A DNA stretch of 6,087 nucleotides from the NCBI GenBank assembly GCA_903847495.1, contig CAINDT010000136.1:1-6087 (forward strand). The letters run 5' to 3'. The notes under the pieces were generated by a model that was given only the letters and a program-made list of their open reading frames with translations, was not told the origin of the DNA and searched no databases. This DNA comes from an uncultured Actinomycetes bacterium. GTDB lineage: Bacteria; Actinomycetota; Thermoleophilia; Gaiellales; F1-60-MAGs149. The position numbers were made by a program, and so were the translations under genes. Shown here piece by piece: positions 1 through 5,594 of this stretch. Numbering within the stretch: the stretch's first letter is position 1; each line of letters opens with the position of its first letter.

Positions 1-249
1 GACATCGGCATCGCGCTTGTCGGCACGCTGTCCGCGGCGCTCGCGCTCGGCGCGCGAACCCGCGACGTCCTCCTGCCCGTCCTCGTCCTGCCGCTCCTGA
101 TCCCCGTCGTGCTCGGCGGCGTGACGGCCACGTACGGTGCCTTCGGCGAAGAGGTGGGAGGACTCCGACCACTCGGCTTTCTGGCACTCTACGACCTCGT
201 GTTCATCGCCCTCGCGTGGGGCACCTCGGAACACCTCCTCGGCGACTGA
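1..249 (+). CDS. ccmB: CcmB, heme exporter permease subunit (3' end only)
   Basis: Only the last 82 residues are present, because the gene enters from the left edge in frame 1 and ends at TGA 247-249. CcmB is the membrane subunit of the CcmA2BC ABC complex, which in System I cytochrome c maturation releases holo-CcmE, the heme chaperone, at the outer face of the cytoplasmic membrane. The visible piece has three hydrophobic stretches (about residues 1-17, 24-45 and 57-75). The middle one reads LLPVLVLPLLIPVVLGG, matching the proline-containing penultimate helix typical of CcmB. The protein ends in a short polar tail (SEHLLGD). The gene directly downstream is ccmC, one base after the stop, which is the usual ccm order and supports the call. 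ccmA would be expected just outside the window. The family call is from memory of the motif plus context, and the missing N-terminal part cannot be judged. Confidence 0.85.
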   Translation, partial: DIGIALVGTLSAALALGARTRDVLLPVLVLPLLIPVVLGGVTATYGAFGEEVGGLRPLGFLALYDLVFIALAWGTSEHLLGD

Positions 250-250
250 T

Positions 251-949
251 ATGCGCGCGAACCGGCACCTCACCACCACCATCCCCCTCGCACTCAGCAT
301 CGTGCTGGTGCCGCTGACCATCGCGATGGCGTTCTGGTGGACCGGTGAGGACGTCGATCAGGGCCTCAGCCAGAAGATCTTCTACTTCCACGTACCGATC
401 GCGCTGACGTCGTACATCGCCTTCGGTTTCGGCGCGTTCGGCGCGGCGATGTACCTGTGGAAGCGCACCGAGGCCTGGGACATGCGCTCCTACGTCGGCG
501 TCCACTCGGGCACCATCTTCGGGACGCTCGTGCTGATCACGGGGCCGCTCTGGGCGAAGGCCTCGTGGGGTGTCTGGTGGAACTGGGGCGACCGCCAGCT
601 CAACGTCTTCCTGATCCTGTTTCTCTACTACTGCGCGTACTTCATGCTCCGGTTCTCGCTCGACGAGGGCGAGCGCCGCCGCTCGGCGTCAGCGATCTTC
701 GCGCTCCTCGGCGTCGGCCTGATCCCGATGTCGTTCCTCGCCGTGCGCGTCGCGGAGACGCTGATCCACCCCACCGTGTTCAACTCGTCTGGTGCCGCCA
801 TGCCCGGATCGTTCCTGCTGACGTTCCTCGTCGGCATGGCTGGCATGCTGAGCCTGATGGTCCTGCTGATCTCCGTCGAGCTGCGCGGCAAGCGCGCAGC
901 CGCCCGTGTGCTGCAGCTGCAGCGCGTCGCGCGAGGGGAGGACGCATGA
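251..949 (+). CDS. ccmC: CcmC, heme-handling protein of cytochrome c maturation
   Basis: This 232-residue membrane protein matches the usual CcmC length of about 230-250. CcmC loads heme onto the chaperone CcmE at the outer face of the cytoplasmic membrane. Six hydrophobic segments lie at about residues 11-30, 44-66, 84-103, 116-134, 146-165 and 186-207. The tryptophan-rich heme-handling signature is at 106-114 (WGVWWNWGD). The two conserved external histidines of the family are present: His47 in FYFHVP and His173 in LIHPTVF. I chose ATG 251 because it sits one base after the ccmB stop and gives a normal CcmC N-terminus. A longer in-frame start at 137 would add 38 non-homologous residues inside ccmB. 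No strong Shine-Dalgarno precedes ATG 251, so translation probably depends on ribosomes finishing ccmB. The related CcsA/ResC and CcmF families also carry a WWD motif but are much longer, so CcmC is the firm choice. Confidence 0.95.
   Translation: MRANRHLTTTIPLALSIVLVPLTIAMAFWWTGEDVDQGLSQKIFYFHVPIALTSYIAFGFGAFGAAMYLWKRTEAWDMRSYVGVHSGTIFGTLVLITGPLWAKASWGVWWNWGDRQLNVFLILFLYYCAYFMLRFSLDEGERRRSASAIFALLGVGLIPMSFLAVRVAETLIHPTVFNSSGAAMPGSFLLTFLVGMAGMLSLMVLLISVELRGKRAAARVLQLQRVARGEDA
933..941 (+). promoter_or_regulatory. Ribosome-binding site for the ccmD-like gene
   Basis: GAGGGGAGG lies inside the last codons of ccmC and ends 4 bases before ATG 946. It is the strongest purine-rich Shine-Dalgarno in the plus-strand cluster. 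It decides the start of the 53-residue reading frame and supports its being a real gene. Confidence 0.65.
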
Positions 950-1107
950 CGCTGCGCGAAGCCGTGCCGTGGGTTGCCGGCGCGTACCTGCTCGTCTGGA
1001 TCGTGATCCTCGCGTACGTCGGCATCATCGGCCGCAAGCTCAACCGCCTGGAGCGCACGCTCGACGAGCTCGAGGCGAAGCAGACCACGAGCACGCCAGA
1101 AGCATGA
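946..1107 (+). CDS. ccmD: CcmD-like small membrane protein
   Basis: This 53-residue protein overlaps the ccmC stop by ATGA and has a strong ribosome-binding site. It contains one hydrophobic helix (about residues 8-28, with aromatics W9, Y14, W18 and Y24), then a basic stop-transfer patch RKLNR (30-34), then a charged tail. Topology, size and position after ccmC match CcmD, the small subunit that in System I helps release holo-CcmE from the CcmABC complex. CcmD sequences are weakly conserved, so the assignment rests on architecture and context more than on residues. In the cytoplasmic tail, Leu32, Leu35, Leu39 and Leu42 follow 3-4-3 spacing, which suggests a short amphipathic or coiled-coil helix that could contact CcmA/B/C or another copy of itself. 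The tail ends in a Thr/Ser-rich segment (QTTSTPEA). The stop overlaps the hemC start by ATGA. Confidence 0.8.
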   Translation: MTLREAVPWVAGAYLLVWIVILAYVGIIGRKLNRLERTLDELEAKQTTSTPEA

Positions 1108-1997
1108 GCATCGTTCGCCTCGGTACCCGAGGCTCGCCGCTCGCGCAGGCGCAGGCCCGCCTCGCCGCGGAGACACTGACCGCCCAGGGCGCGCAGGTCG
1201 AGCTCGTGATCGTCTCGACCCGAGGCGATACGGCGCAGACGACGCCCCTCGGCGAGCTTGGTCCCGGCGCCTTCGCGTCGGCACTCGAGGAGGCGCTGCT
1301 GGCCGACGAGATCGACGTCGCGGTGCACTCGTCCAAGGACCTGACGGGCGACCAGCCCGCGGGCCTCGAGCTGTCCGCGTTCTTGGAGCGCGCCGACGCC
1401 CGCGACGCCTGGTGCGGCGAAGCCCGCTCGTTCGGCGAGATCCCCGTCGGCGCCCGCGTCGGCACGTCATCGCTGCGCCGCACCGCGGCGCTGCGCGCAG
1501 CGCGACCCGACCTGACGATCGTGCCGATCCGCGGCAACGTCCAGACGCGCCTCGACCACCGCGCGACGAACGACCTCGACGGCGTGCTGCTCGCGGCGTG
1601 CGGACTCGACCGCATCGGCCTGGACCACGAGATCGGCTTCCGCTTCCCCATCGAGACGCTCGTGCCCGAGTCGGGGCAGGGCGCGATCGCGCTGCAGACC
1701 CGTGTCGGCGACGGCGGCCTCGTGCTCGCCGTGGACCATCTCGAGACGCGGACCGCGGTGATGGCAGAGCGCGGCGTGACCCGACGACTCGGCGGCGGCT
1801 GCCGCGTGCCCGTCGCCGCGCACGCGCATCGTCACGCAGGTGGCTGGCGTCTGATCGGCTGGATTGGCTCGCCGGATGGCATCCGGACGCTCCGCCACGA
1901 GGCCGATGGCGAGAACCCGCACGCGCTCGTCGACACCGTGGTCGATCGCCTGCTGCAGGATGGCGGCGCCGAGCTGCTGGCGGAGGGCGGCGTATGA
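1104..1997 (+). CDS. hemC: Hydroxymethylbilane synthase (porphobilinogen deaminase)
   Basis: HemC is the cytosolic enzyme that joins four porphobilinogen units head to tail into hydroxymethylbilane, the last linear intermediate before the tetrapyrrole ring closes. The protein has 297 residues, close to the usual 300-315. Family blocks appear in order: LGTRGSPLAQAQA (6-18), STRGDTAQTTPL (38-49), VAVHSSKDL (72-80), ARVGTSSLRR (117-126), PIRGNVQTRL (141-150), VPESGQGAIALQTR (187-200) and RRLGGGCRVPVAAH (227-240). Asp79 of the HSSKD block corresponds to the catalytic Asp84 of the E. coli enzyme. Cys233 is the cysteine that carries the dipyrromethane cofactor, so the enzyme looks fully active. ATG 1104 overlaps the ccmD stop and gives the expected N-terminus. 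The start at 906 in the same frame would add 66 out-of-family residues. The gene is followed by the HemD-containing fusion, whose HemD half uses its product. Confidence 0.98.
   Translation: MSIVRLGTRGSPLAQAQARLAAETLTAQGAQVELVIVSTRGDTAQTTPLGELGPGAFASALEEALLADEIDVAVHSSKDLTGDQPAGLELSAFLERADARDAWCGEARSFGEIPVGARVGTSSLRRTAALRAARPDLTIVPIRGNVQTRLDHRATNDLDGVLLAACGLDRIGLDHEIGFRFPIETLVPESGQGAIALQTRVGDGGLVLAVDHLETRTAVMAERGVTRRLGGGCRVPVAAHAHRHAGGWRLIGWIGSPDGIRTLRHEADGENPHALVDTVVDRLLQDGGAELLAEGGV
1982..1987 (+). promoter_or_regulatory. Ribosome-binding site for the cobA-hemD fusion
   Basis: GGAGGG lies in the last codons of hemC, 6 bases before ATG 1994. It supports that start for the fusion gene within the ATGA overlap. 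Confidence 0.6.
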
Positions 1998-3442
1998 CCG
2001 TCTACCTCGTCGGCGCCGGCCCCGGCGATCCCGGGCTGATCACCGTCCGTGGCCTCGACCTCGTGCGCCGCGCAGACGTGCTCGTCCTCGACCGCCTCGC
2101 CGGCGACCAGCTGCCACTCGAGGCGAAGCCGGGCTGTCTGCTGATCGACGCGGGCAAGGCGCCGGGCAAGGTCGCGATGACGCAGGAGGAGACCAACGCG
2201 TGCCTGGTCGAGCACGGCCTGACCGGCGCGATGGTCGTGCGCCTCAAGGGCGGCGATCCGTTCGTGTTCGGGCGCGGCTCCGAGGAGGCTGAGGCCCTGC
2301 ACGCCGCCGGCGTCGACTACGAGGTCGTGCCCGGCATCTCCAGTTCGATCGCCGCGCCGTCGGCCGGGGGCATCCCGGTGACGCACCGCGGCATGGCGAC
2401 GCACCTCACGATCGTCACCGGCCACGAGGATCCCACCAAGCCCGACACGCAGACCGACTGGGCCGCACTCGCCAAGGCCGGCGGCACGCTCGTGCTGCTG
2501 ATGGGCGTGGGCCGGCTCGGGAAGATCAGCGACGCATTGATCGCGGGGGGCCGCTCGGCCGAGACACCCGTCGGCATCGTCGAGCGCGGCACGCTTCCGA
2601 CCCAGCGCGTGACCACCGGGACGCTCGGCACGATCGCCGCGATCGCGCAGGAGCAGAACGTCAAGTCGCCCGCCGTCACCGTGATCGGCGACGTCGTCTC
2701 CGTCCGCGACGCGATCGGCTGGGCCGACCGCCTGCCGCTCGCCGGCCGCGTGATCGCCGTCACGCGTGCCCGCGCCCAGGCCGACGGCCTGACGCGCCGC
2801 CTGACCGATCTCGGCGCGAAGGTGATCAGCGCCCCCACCATCCGCACCGTCCCGCTCGACGTCGACCCGATCGATGCGGCGTCGTTCGACGTGATCGTCG
2901 TGACGAGCCCGAATACGCCCGCATTGCTGCTGGCTGCGATCGGCGGCGACGCCCGCGCGCTGCACGGCGTCGAGGTCGCCGCGATCGGCCCGGGCACCGC
3001 AGCCGCGCTGCGCGAGATCGGCATCGTCGCCGACGTCGTCTCCGAGCGCGCGGTCGCCGAGGCGCTGCTCGAGACGCTCCAGGATCGCGTGGCCGGCCGG
3101 CGCGTGCTGATCGCCCGCGCCGAGGAGGCGCGCGACCTGCTGCCCGACGGGCTCGCCAACGCCGGCGCGACCGTCGAGGTCGCGGCGCTCTACCGCACCG
3201 AGTACGCGGTGCCCGAGGGCGACGACCTGCTGCGCGCCGACTGCGTGACGTTCACATCCGCATCTACCGTCCGCGCCTTCGCCGAGGCCTTCCCGGAGGC
3301 CGACCTCGAGGACCTGCCGGGCGTGTCGATCGGCCCGATCACCAGCGCGACGATGCGCGAGCTCGGCGTGGGCATCGCCGCGGAAGCCGACGAGCATGAT
3401 CTCGACGGGCTCGTCGCCGCGATTCGCGAGCTACTCGCCTAG
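1994..3442 (+). CDS. cobA: Fused uroporphyrinogen-III C-methyltransferase (CobA/SUMT) and uroporphyrinogen-III synthase (HemD)
   Basis: This 482-residue cytosolic protein has two catalytic domains. Residues 1 to about 245 form the SAM-dependent methyltransferase that makes precorrin-2 from uroporphyrinogen III, the branch to siroheme and cobalamin. Its signatures are LVGAGPGDPGLIT (5-17), VRLKGGDPFVFGRGSEE (82-98), PGISS (113-117) with GIPVTHRG (126-133), VTGHE (141-145), LLMGV (168-172), ERGTLPTQ (197-204) and PAVTVIGDVV (226-235). Residues from about 248 to 482 form HemD, which closes hydroxymethylbilane to uroporphyrinogen III. Typical HemD features are VIAVTRARAQADGL (253-266), VVTSPNTPALLL (302-313), AAIGPGTAAALREIG (329-343), ALYRTE (398-403) with the conserved Tyr400, TFTSAST (419-425) and SIGPITSATMRELG (445-458). 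Both halves look intact. It follows hemC by an ATGA overlap, so the substrate of its HemD half comes from the gene just upstream. CobA-HemD fusions are known in actinobacteria and clostridia. No precorrin-2 dehydrogenase/ferrochelatase domain is attached. The stop shares CTAG with the converging gene. Confidence 0.96.
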   Translation: MTVYLVGAGPGDPGLITVRGLDLVRRADVLVLDRLAGDQLPLEAKPGCLLIDAGKAPGKVAMTQEETNACLVEHGLTGAMVVRLKGGDPFVFGRGSEEAEALHAAGVDYEVVPGISSSIAAPSAGGIPVTHRGMATHLTIVTGHEDPTKPDTQTDWAALAKAGGTLVLLMGVGRLGKISDALIAGGRSAETPVGIVERGTLPTQRVTTGTLGTIAAIAQEQNVKSPAVTVIGDVVSVRDAIGWADRLPLAGRVIAVTRARAQADGLTRRLTDLGAKVISAPTIRTVPLDVDPIDAASFDVIVVTSPNTPALLLAAIGGDARALHGVEVAAIGPGTAAALREIGIVADVVSERAVAEALLETLQDRVAGRRVLIARAEEARDLLPDGLANAGATVEVAALYRTEYAVPEGDDLLRADCVTFTSASTVRAFAEAFPEADLEDLPGVSIGPITSATMRELGVGIAAEADEHDLDGLVAAIRELLA

Positions 3443-4689
3443 CGACGCGGCAGTTCGACCGTCGGCTCCTTGTCGGGCCGATCGAGGCGAAGCACACGCG
3501 GAATGGTGAGGATCACGGCGATCGCCACGCCGAGACCGGAGACGATGAAGACGCCGCGGACGCCGATCACATCCGCAAGGAACGCGCCGATCGCGCCGCC
3601 GCCCGCAATCGCGCAGACCGCGATCATCCGGCCGGTGATACCGACGCGAGCCTGTAGACGGTCGGGCACGCCCTTCTGCCGCTCGCCGATCACCGTCGAG
3701 AGGATCGCGTAGTCGCTGAACGACCGCACGGCGTTCGTCGCCGTCACGATGAGGAAGCCCGGTGCGGCCGCCGTGGCGAGGATCGAGCCGCTGCTCAGCA
3801 GCGCGAGGCCGGCCGTGACGCGTCCCGAACCCTGCGCATCGACAAGTCGGCCGAGGAAGACCGGGACGATCAGGCCCATCACCGCGCCGATGCCGAGCAC
3901 CACGCCGGCCTCGATCGAGGACAGGCCCAGCGTCTCGCGCAGCAGCGGCACGATCAGCGCAGCCGACATCGCCGCGCCGAGATTCCAGCCGATGCTCACC
4001 CACGTGTAGGCGCGGACACGCGGGCGATGCCAGATCACATCGAGGCCCTCCTTCATCATCGCCAGCGCGGGCTCGCGCGCCTCCTCCCCGGTCCGACCGG
4101 CGTCGAGGTCGCGACGGATCAGGAGAATCAGGACGAACGCGGCGAGGAAGCCGATCGCCTCGGCCAGCAGCGCGAAGGCCGGACCGACGAGGCCGATCAG
4201 CACGCCGCCGATGGCCGGGCCGGCGAAGTAGCCGAAGGCCCATGAGGCAGACAGCGTCGCCTGTCCCTGCGTGAAGCGCTCACGGCCGATCAGCGAGGCG
4301 ACCGCGCCGAAGACCGCGGCGTCGACGAACACGCGAGCCGTGCCGATCGCGAAAGCCGCCACCAGCACGATGGCAAGCGGCGGCTGCCCGGCGAACGCCC
4401 ACAGCGGAATCACCAACGCGACGAGCGCCTGCAGCGCGTGCGACACCCACATCACCTTCTGACGCGAGTGCCGATCGCCGATGACGCCGGCCGGCAGGCC
4501 GAAGACGACGTACGGGAACACGGACAGCGCAAAGATCAGACCGGCCTGGGTGCTGGTGCCGCCGTGGTCGAGGACGAGCCACGGCAGCGCGATCATCGAG
4601 ACGCCTGCCCCGACGACGTCCAGCGCCTGCGCGGCCAGCAGCAGGCGCCCGTCGCGATCGGCCAGAAGCGGATCGTTGCGCAGTGGCAT
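3439..4689 (-). CDS. MFS_3-type major facilitator transporter
   Basis: This 416-residue integral membrane protein has about 12 hydrophobic helices split by a charged central loop (about 191-227, including RRDLDAGRTGEEAREP). The motif-A-like loop between helices 2 and 3 is GLPAGVIGDRHSRQKVM (64-80), and a degenerate repeat, FLGRLVDAQGSGR (278-290), occupies the same place in the second half. The sequence before helix 7 (EGLDVIWHRPRVRAYTW, 214-230) resembles the MFS_3 group that includes enterobactin exporter EntS and macrolide or tetracycline efflux proteins, so proton-driven export of a small molecule is the likeliest role. The substrate cannot be read from the sequence. ATG 4689 overlaps the upstream stop as TGATG and gives a normal short cytoplasmic N-terminus. 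The frame stays open to 4893, but those 68 extra residues are out-of-frame sequence of the neighbouring membrane gene. No good ribosome-binding site is seen, so coupling to the upstream gene is likely. The C-terminal tail is short and charged. Confidence 0.9.
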   Translation of the reverse strand: MPLRNDPLLADRDGRLLLAAQALDVVGAGVSMIALPWLVLDHGGTSTQAGLIFALSVFPYVVFGLPAGVIGDRHSRQKVMWVSHALQALVALVIPLWAFAGQPPLAIVLVAAFAIGTARVFVDAAVFGAVASLIGRERFTQGQATLSASWAFGYFAGPAIGGVLIGLVGPAFALLAEAIGFLAAFVLILLIRRDLDAGRTGEEAREPALAMMKEGLDVIWHRPRVRAYTWVSIGWNLGAAMSAALIVPLLRETLGLSSIEAGVVLGIGAVMGLIVPVFLGRLVDAQGSGRVTAGLALLSSGSILATAAAPGFLIVTATNAVRSFSDYAILSTVIGERQKGVPDRLQARVGITGRMIAVCAIAGGGAIGAFLADVIGVRGVFIVSGLGVAIAVILTIPRVLRLDRPDKEPTVELPRR

Positions 4690-5126
4690 CAGCCGCCGGG
4701 CTGCGCGCCCATCACCCAGATCGCAATGGCGACGGCGATGATCTCGCCGCCCCCGACCCAGATGATGCGCTTGGCGTACCCGACCGCCTCGGCATCGGAG
4801 GCGGCGTTGCGCATCTTGCGGGCTGCCGGATGCATCAGCGCGCTGCCGACGACGGCAGCGACGAGCCAGAGGATGAAGCCGATGTTGATCCACATGGCAC
4901 TGCCGACGTTGTAGGCCGCGACCATCCAGATGCCGCTGATCAGCAGGAGGATCGCGGCGGGCAGGCCGACGCGGGTGGCGAAGCGCGTCACGGCGACCGC
5001 GCCGGTCAGCACGCCGGCCTCGCTGCGACGCGTGACGATCGTCGCGAAGATCAGTGATCCGAAGAGGCTGCCGAGCCAGACATAGGCGGCCAGCGAGTGG
5101 ATGATGGTGAGGGTGTCGTAGCTCAT
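4689..5126 (-). CDS. DUF2269/CopD-like four-helix membrane protein, copy 1
   Basis: This 145-residue protein has four hydrophobic segments (about 9-31, 52-71, 78-98 and 120-138). Helix 1 contains IIHSLAAYVWLGSLFGSLIF with His10 and Trp17, and helix 2 is preceded by RFATRVGLPAA (48-58). Size, the histidine in helix 1 and the W-L/G pattern fit the predicted-membrane family DUF2269, which I recall as related to CopD and to the protoporphyrinogen oxidase HemJ. His99 follows helix 3 (LMHPAARK). The function is unknown. A redox, heme or metal-linked role is inferred only from the fold resemblance and the neighbouring heme genes. A GGAGACC ribosome-binding site lies 7-8 bases before ATG 5126, which overlaps the previous stop as ATGA. 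The gene is coupled downstream to the MFS transporter. A clear paralogue lies at 5595-6044: both begin with YDTL, then IHS, and share RF-T-VGLP. Confidence 0.8.
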   Translation of the reverse strand: MSYDTLTIIHSLAAYVWLGSLFGSLIFATIVTRRSEAGVLTGAVAVTRFATRVGLPAAILLLISGIWMVAAYNVGSAMWINIGFILWLVAAVVGSALMHPAARKMRNAASDAEAVGYAKRIIWVGGGEIIAVAIAIWVMGAQPGG

Positions 5127-5530
5127 GGCTCGGTGGTCTCCGTCGTCGGTCGCACGAGGGCTTCAGCGTAGTCGCGCCGGGGCGCGGCGACCCAGAGGTC
5201 CCAGGGATGCGCCTCTCCGTTCGCCTGATCGGCGGCGCCTCCTTCCCGCAACAGCGTGGCGAGTTGGTCGACGCGAGCGCTCAGCCGCCGGCACCACGCC
5301 TCATCGTCGGGTGCCGGCTGGTCGAGCAGCTCGGCGATCGACCCGGCCAGCCTGTTGGCCTGCACGGCGCTCTCCGGCGTTGGCTCGATGAGTACACGCT
5401 CCCACGCGCCCGACCGGTAGTCCTCCCACGCCTCGTCAAGCTCGTCGGGACCGGCCAGCGCCCCCGTCGCGTCGGCGGCGAGCGCGTAGCGCTCCTCGAA
5501 CTCACCCCGGTCGAGATCCTCAGTCGTCAC
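5123..5530 (-). CDS. Acidic soluble protein of unknown function
   Basis: I do not recognise this 135-residue protein. It has no membrane segment or signal peptide and is rich in Asp/Glu, especially residues 1-55 (for example DELDEAWEDY, 29-38). It has five tryptophans (35, 43, 79, 110, 113), a probable helical middle (ESAVQANRLAGSIAELLD, 53-70, and CRRLSARVDQLATLLREGG, 80-98) and a Thr/Glu-rich C-terminus (TTETTEP). A small helical cytosolic partner or regulator is possible but unproven. The start is GTG 5530. An in-frame TGA lies about 18 bases upstream, there is no internal Met codon, and only a CTG could compete. The Shine-Dalgarno is poor. Coding status is supported by the exact ATGA overlap with the downstream membrane gene and by the absence of a better frame. 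The last codons also encode the downstream ribosome-binding site, so the TTETTEP tail may be shaped by that need. Confidence 0.7.
   Translation of the reverse strand: MTTEDLDRGEFEERYALAADATGALAGPDELDEAWEDYRSGAWERVLIEPTPESAVQANRLAGSIAELLDQPAPDDEAWCRRLSARVDQLATLLREGGAADQANGEAHPWDLWVAAPRRDYAEALVRPTTETTEP
5134..5141 (-). promoter_or_regulatory. Ribosome-binding site for DUF2269 copy 1
   Basis: On the minus strand this reads GGAGACCA and ends 7 bases before ATG 5126. It lies inside the coding sequence of the upstream unknown protein. The same octamer stands 6 bases before the start of copy 2, which makes it likely to be functional in both. Confidence 0.6.
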
Positions 5531-5551
5531 GCGCCACAGCGTAGGCGGTCA

Positions 5552-5577
5552 CGCTGAATTCCAGCCCGAATTCAGCG
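5552..5577. repeat. Perfect 10-bp inverted repeat with 6-base spacer (operator or terminator hairpin)
   Basis: The arms CGCTGAATTC (5552-5561) and GAATTCAGCG (5568-5577) are exact reverse complements around a 6-base spacer. The element fills the middle of the 64-bp gap between the stop of DUF2269 copy 2 (5595) and the GTG of the unknown protein (5530). Read on the minus strand, it begins 18 bases after the copy 2 stop, so it could be that gene's terminator. However, no run of T follows (the next bases are TGACCGCC). It also sits 22 to 47 bases upstream of the next start, where a repressor operator could lie. Each arm contains GAATTC, itself a palindrome. Which role applies cannot be decided from the sequence. 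Confidence 0.7.
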
Positions 5578-5594
5578 GCCGACGAGACCGATCG

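Noticed and set aside
137..250. In-frame N-terminal extension of ccmC starting at ATG 137
   Set aside because: The 38 extra residues are out-of-frame translation of the end of ccmB and do not resemble a CcmC N-terminus. ATG 251, one base after the ccmB stop, gives the normal length.
906..1103. In-frame extension of hemC starting at 906
   Set aside because: It would cover the whole ccmD-like gene in another frame and add Arg/Ala-rich residues absent from HemC. ATG 1104 is the coupled start.
1412..1993. In-frame extension of cobA-hemD starting at 1412
   Set aside because: The 194 added residues are Arg/Pro-rich, typical of an out-of-frame reading of GC-rich hemC. ATG 1994 with GGAGGG fits the family start.
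1832..3397. Long open frame on the minus strand, 521 codons, antisense to hemC and cobA-hemD
   Set aside because: It is a shadow of GC-rich coding DNA: low-complexity Arg/Asp/Gly/His/Ala composition, no domain, and it lies opposite two well-supported enzymes.
3426..3445. Bidirectional terminator at the convergent stop codons
   Set aside because: The only stems are 4-5 bp with 3-base loops and there is no T-run on either strand, so I do not call a terminator.
4690..4893. Possible 68-residue N-terminal extension of the MFS transporter
   Set aside because: The sequence is polar and Arg-rich and lies inside DUF2269 copy 1 in another frame. ATG 4689 in the TGATG overlap gives a normal MFS start.
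4683..5057. Plus-strand open frames of 124-158 codons antisense to the membrane genes
   Set aside because: They are opposite-frame shadows with Asp/Ala/Gly/His-rich composition, no ribosome-binding site and no recognisable domain.
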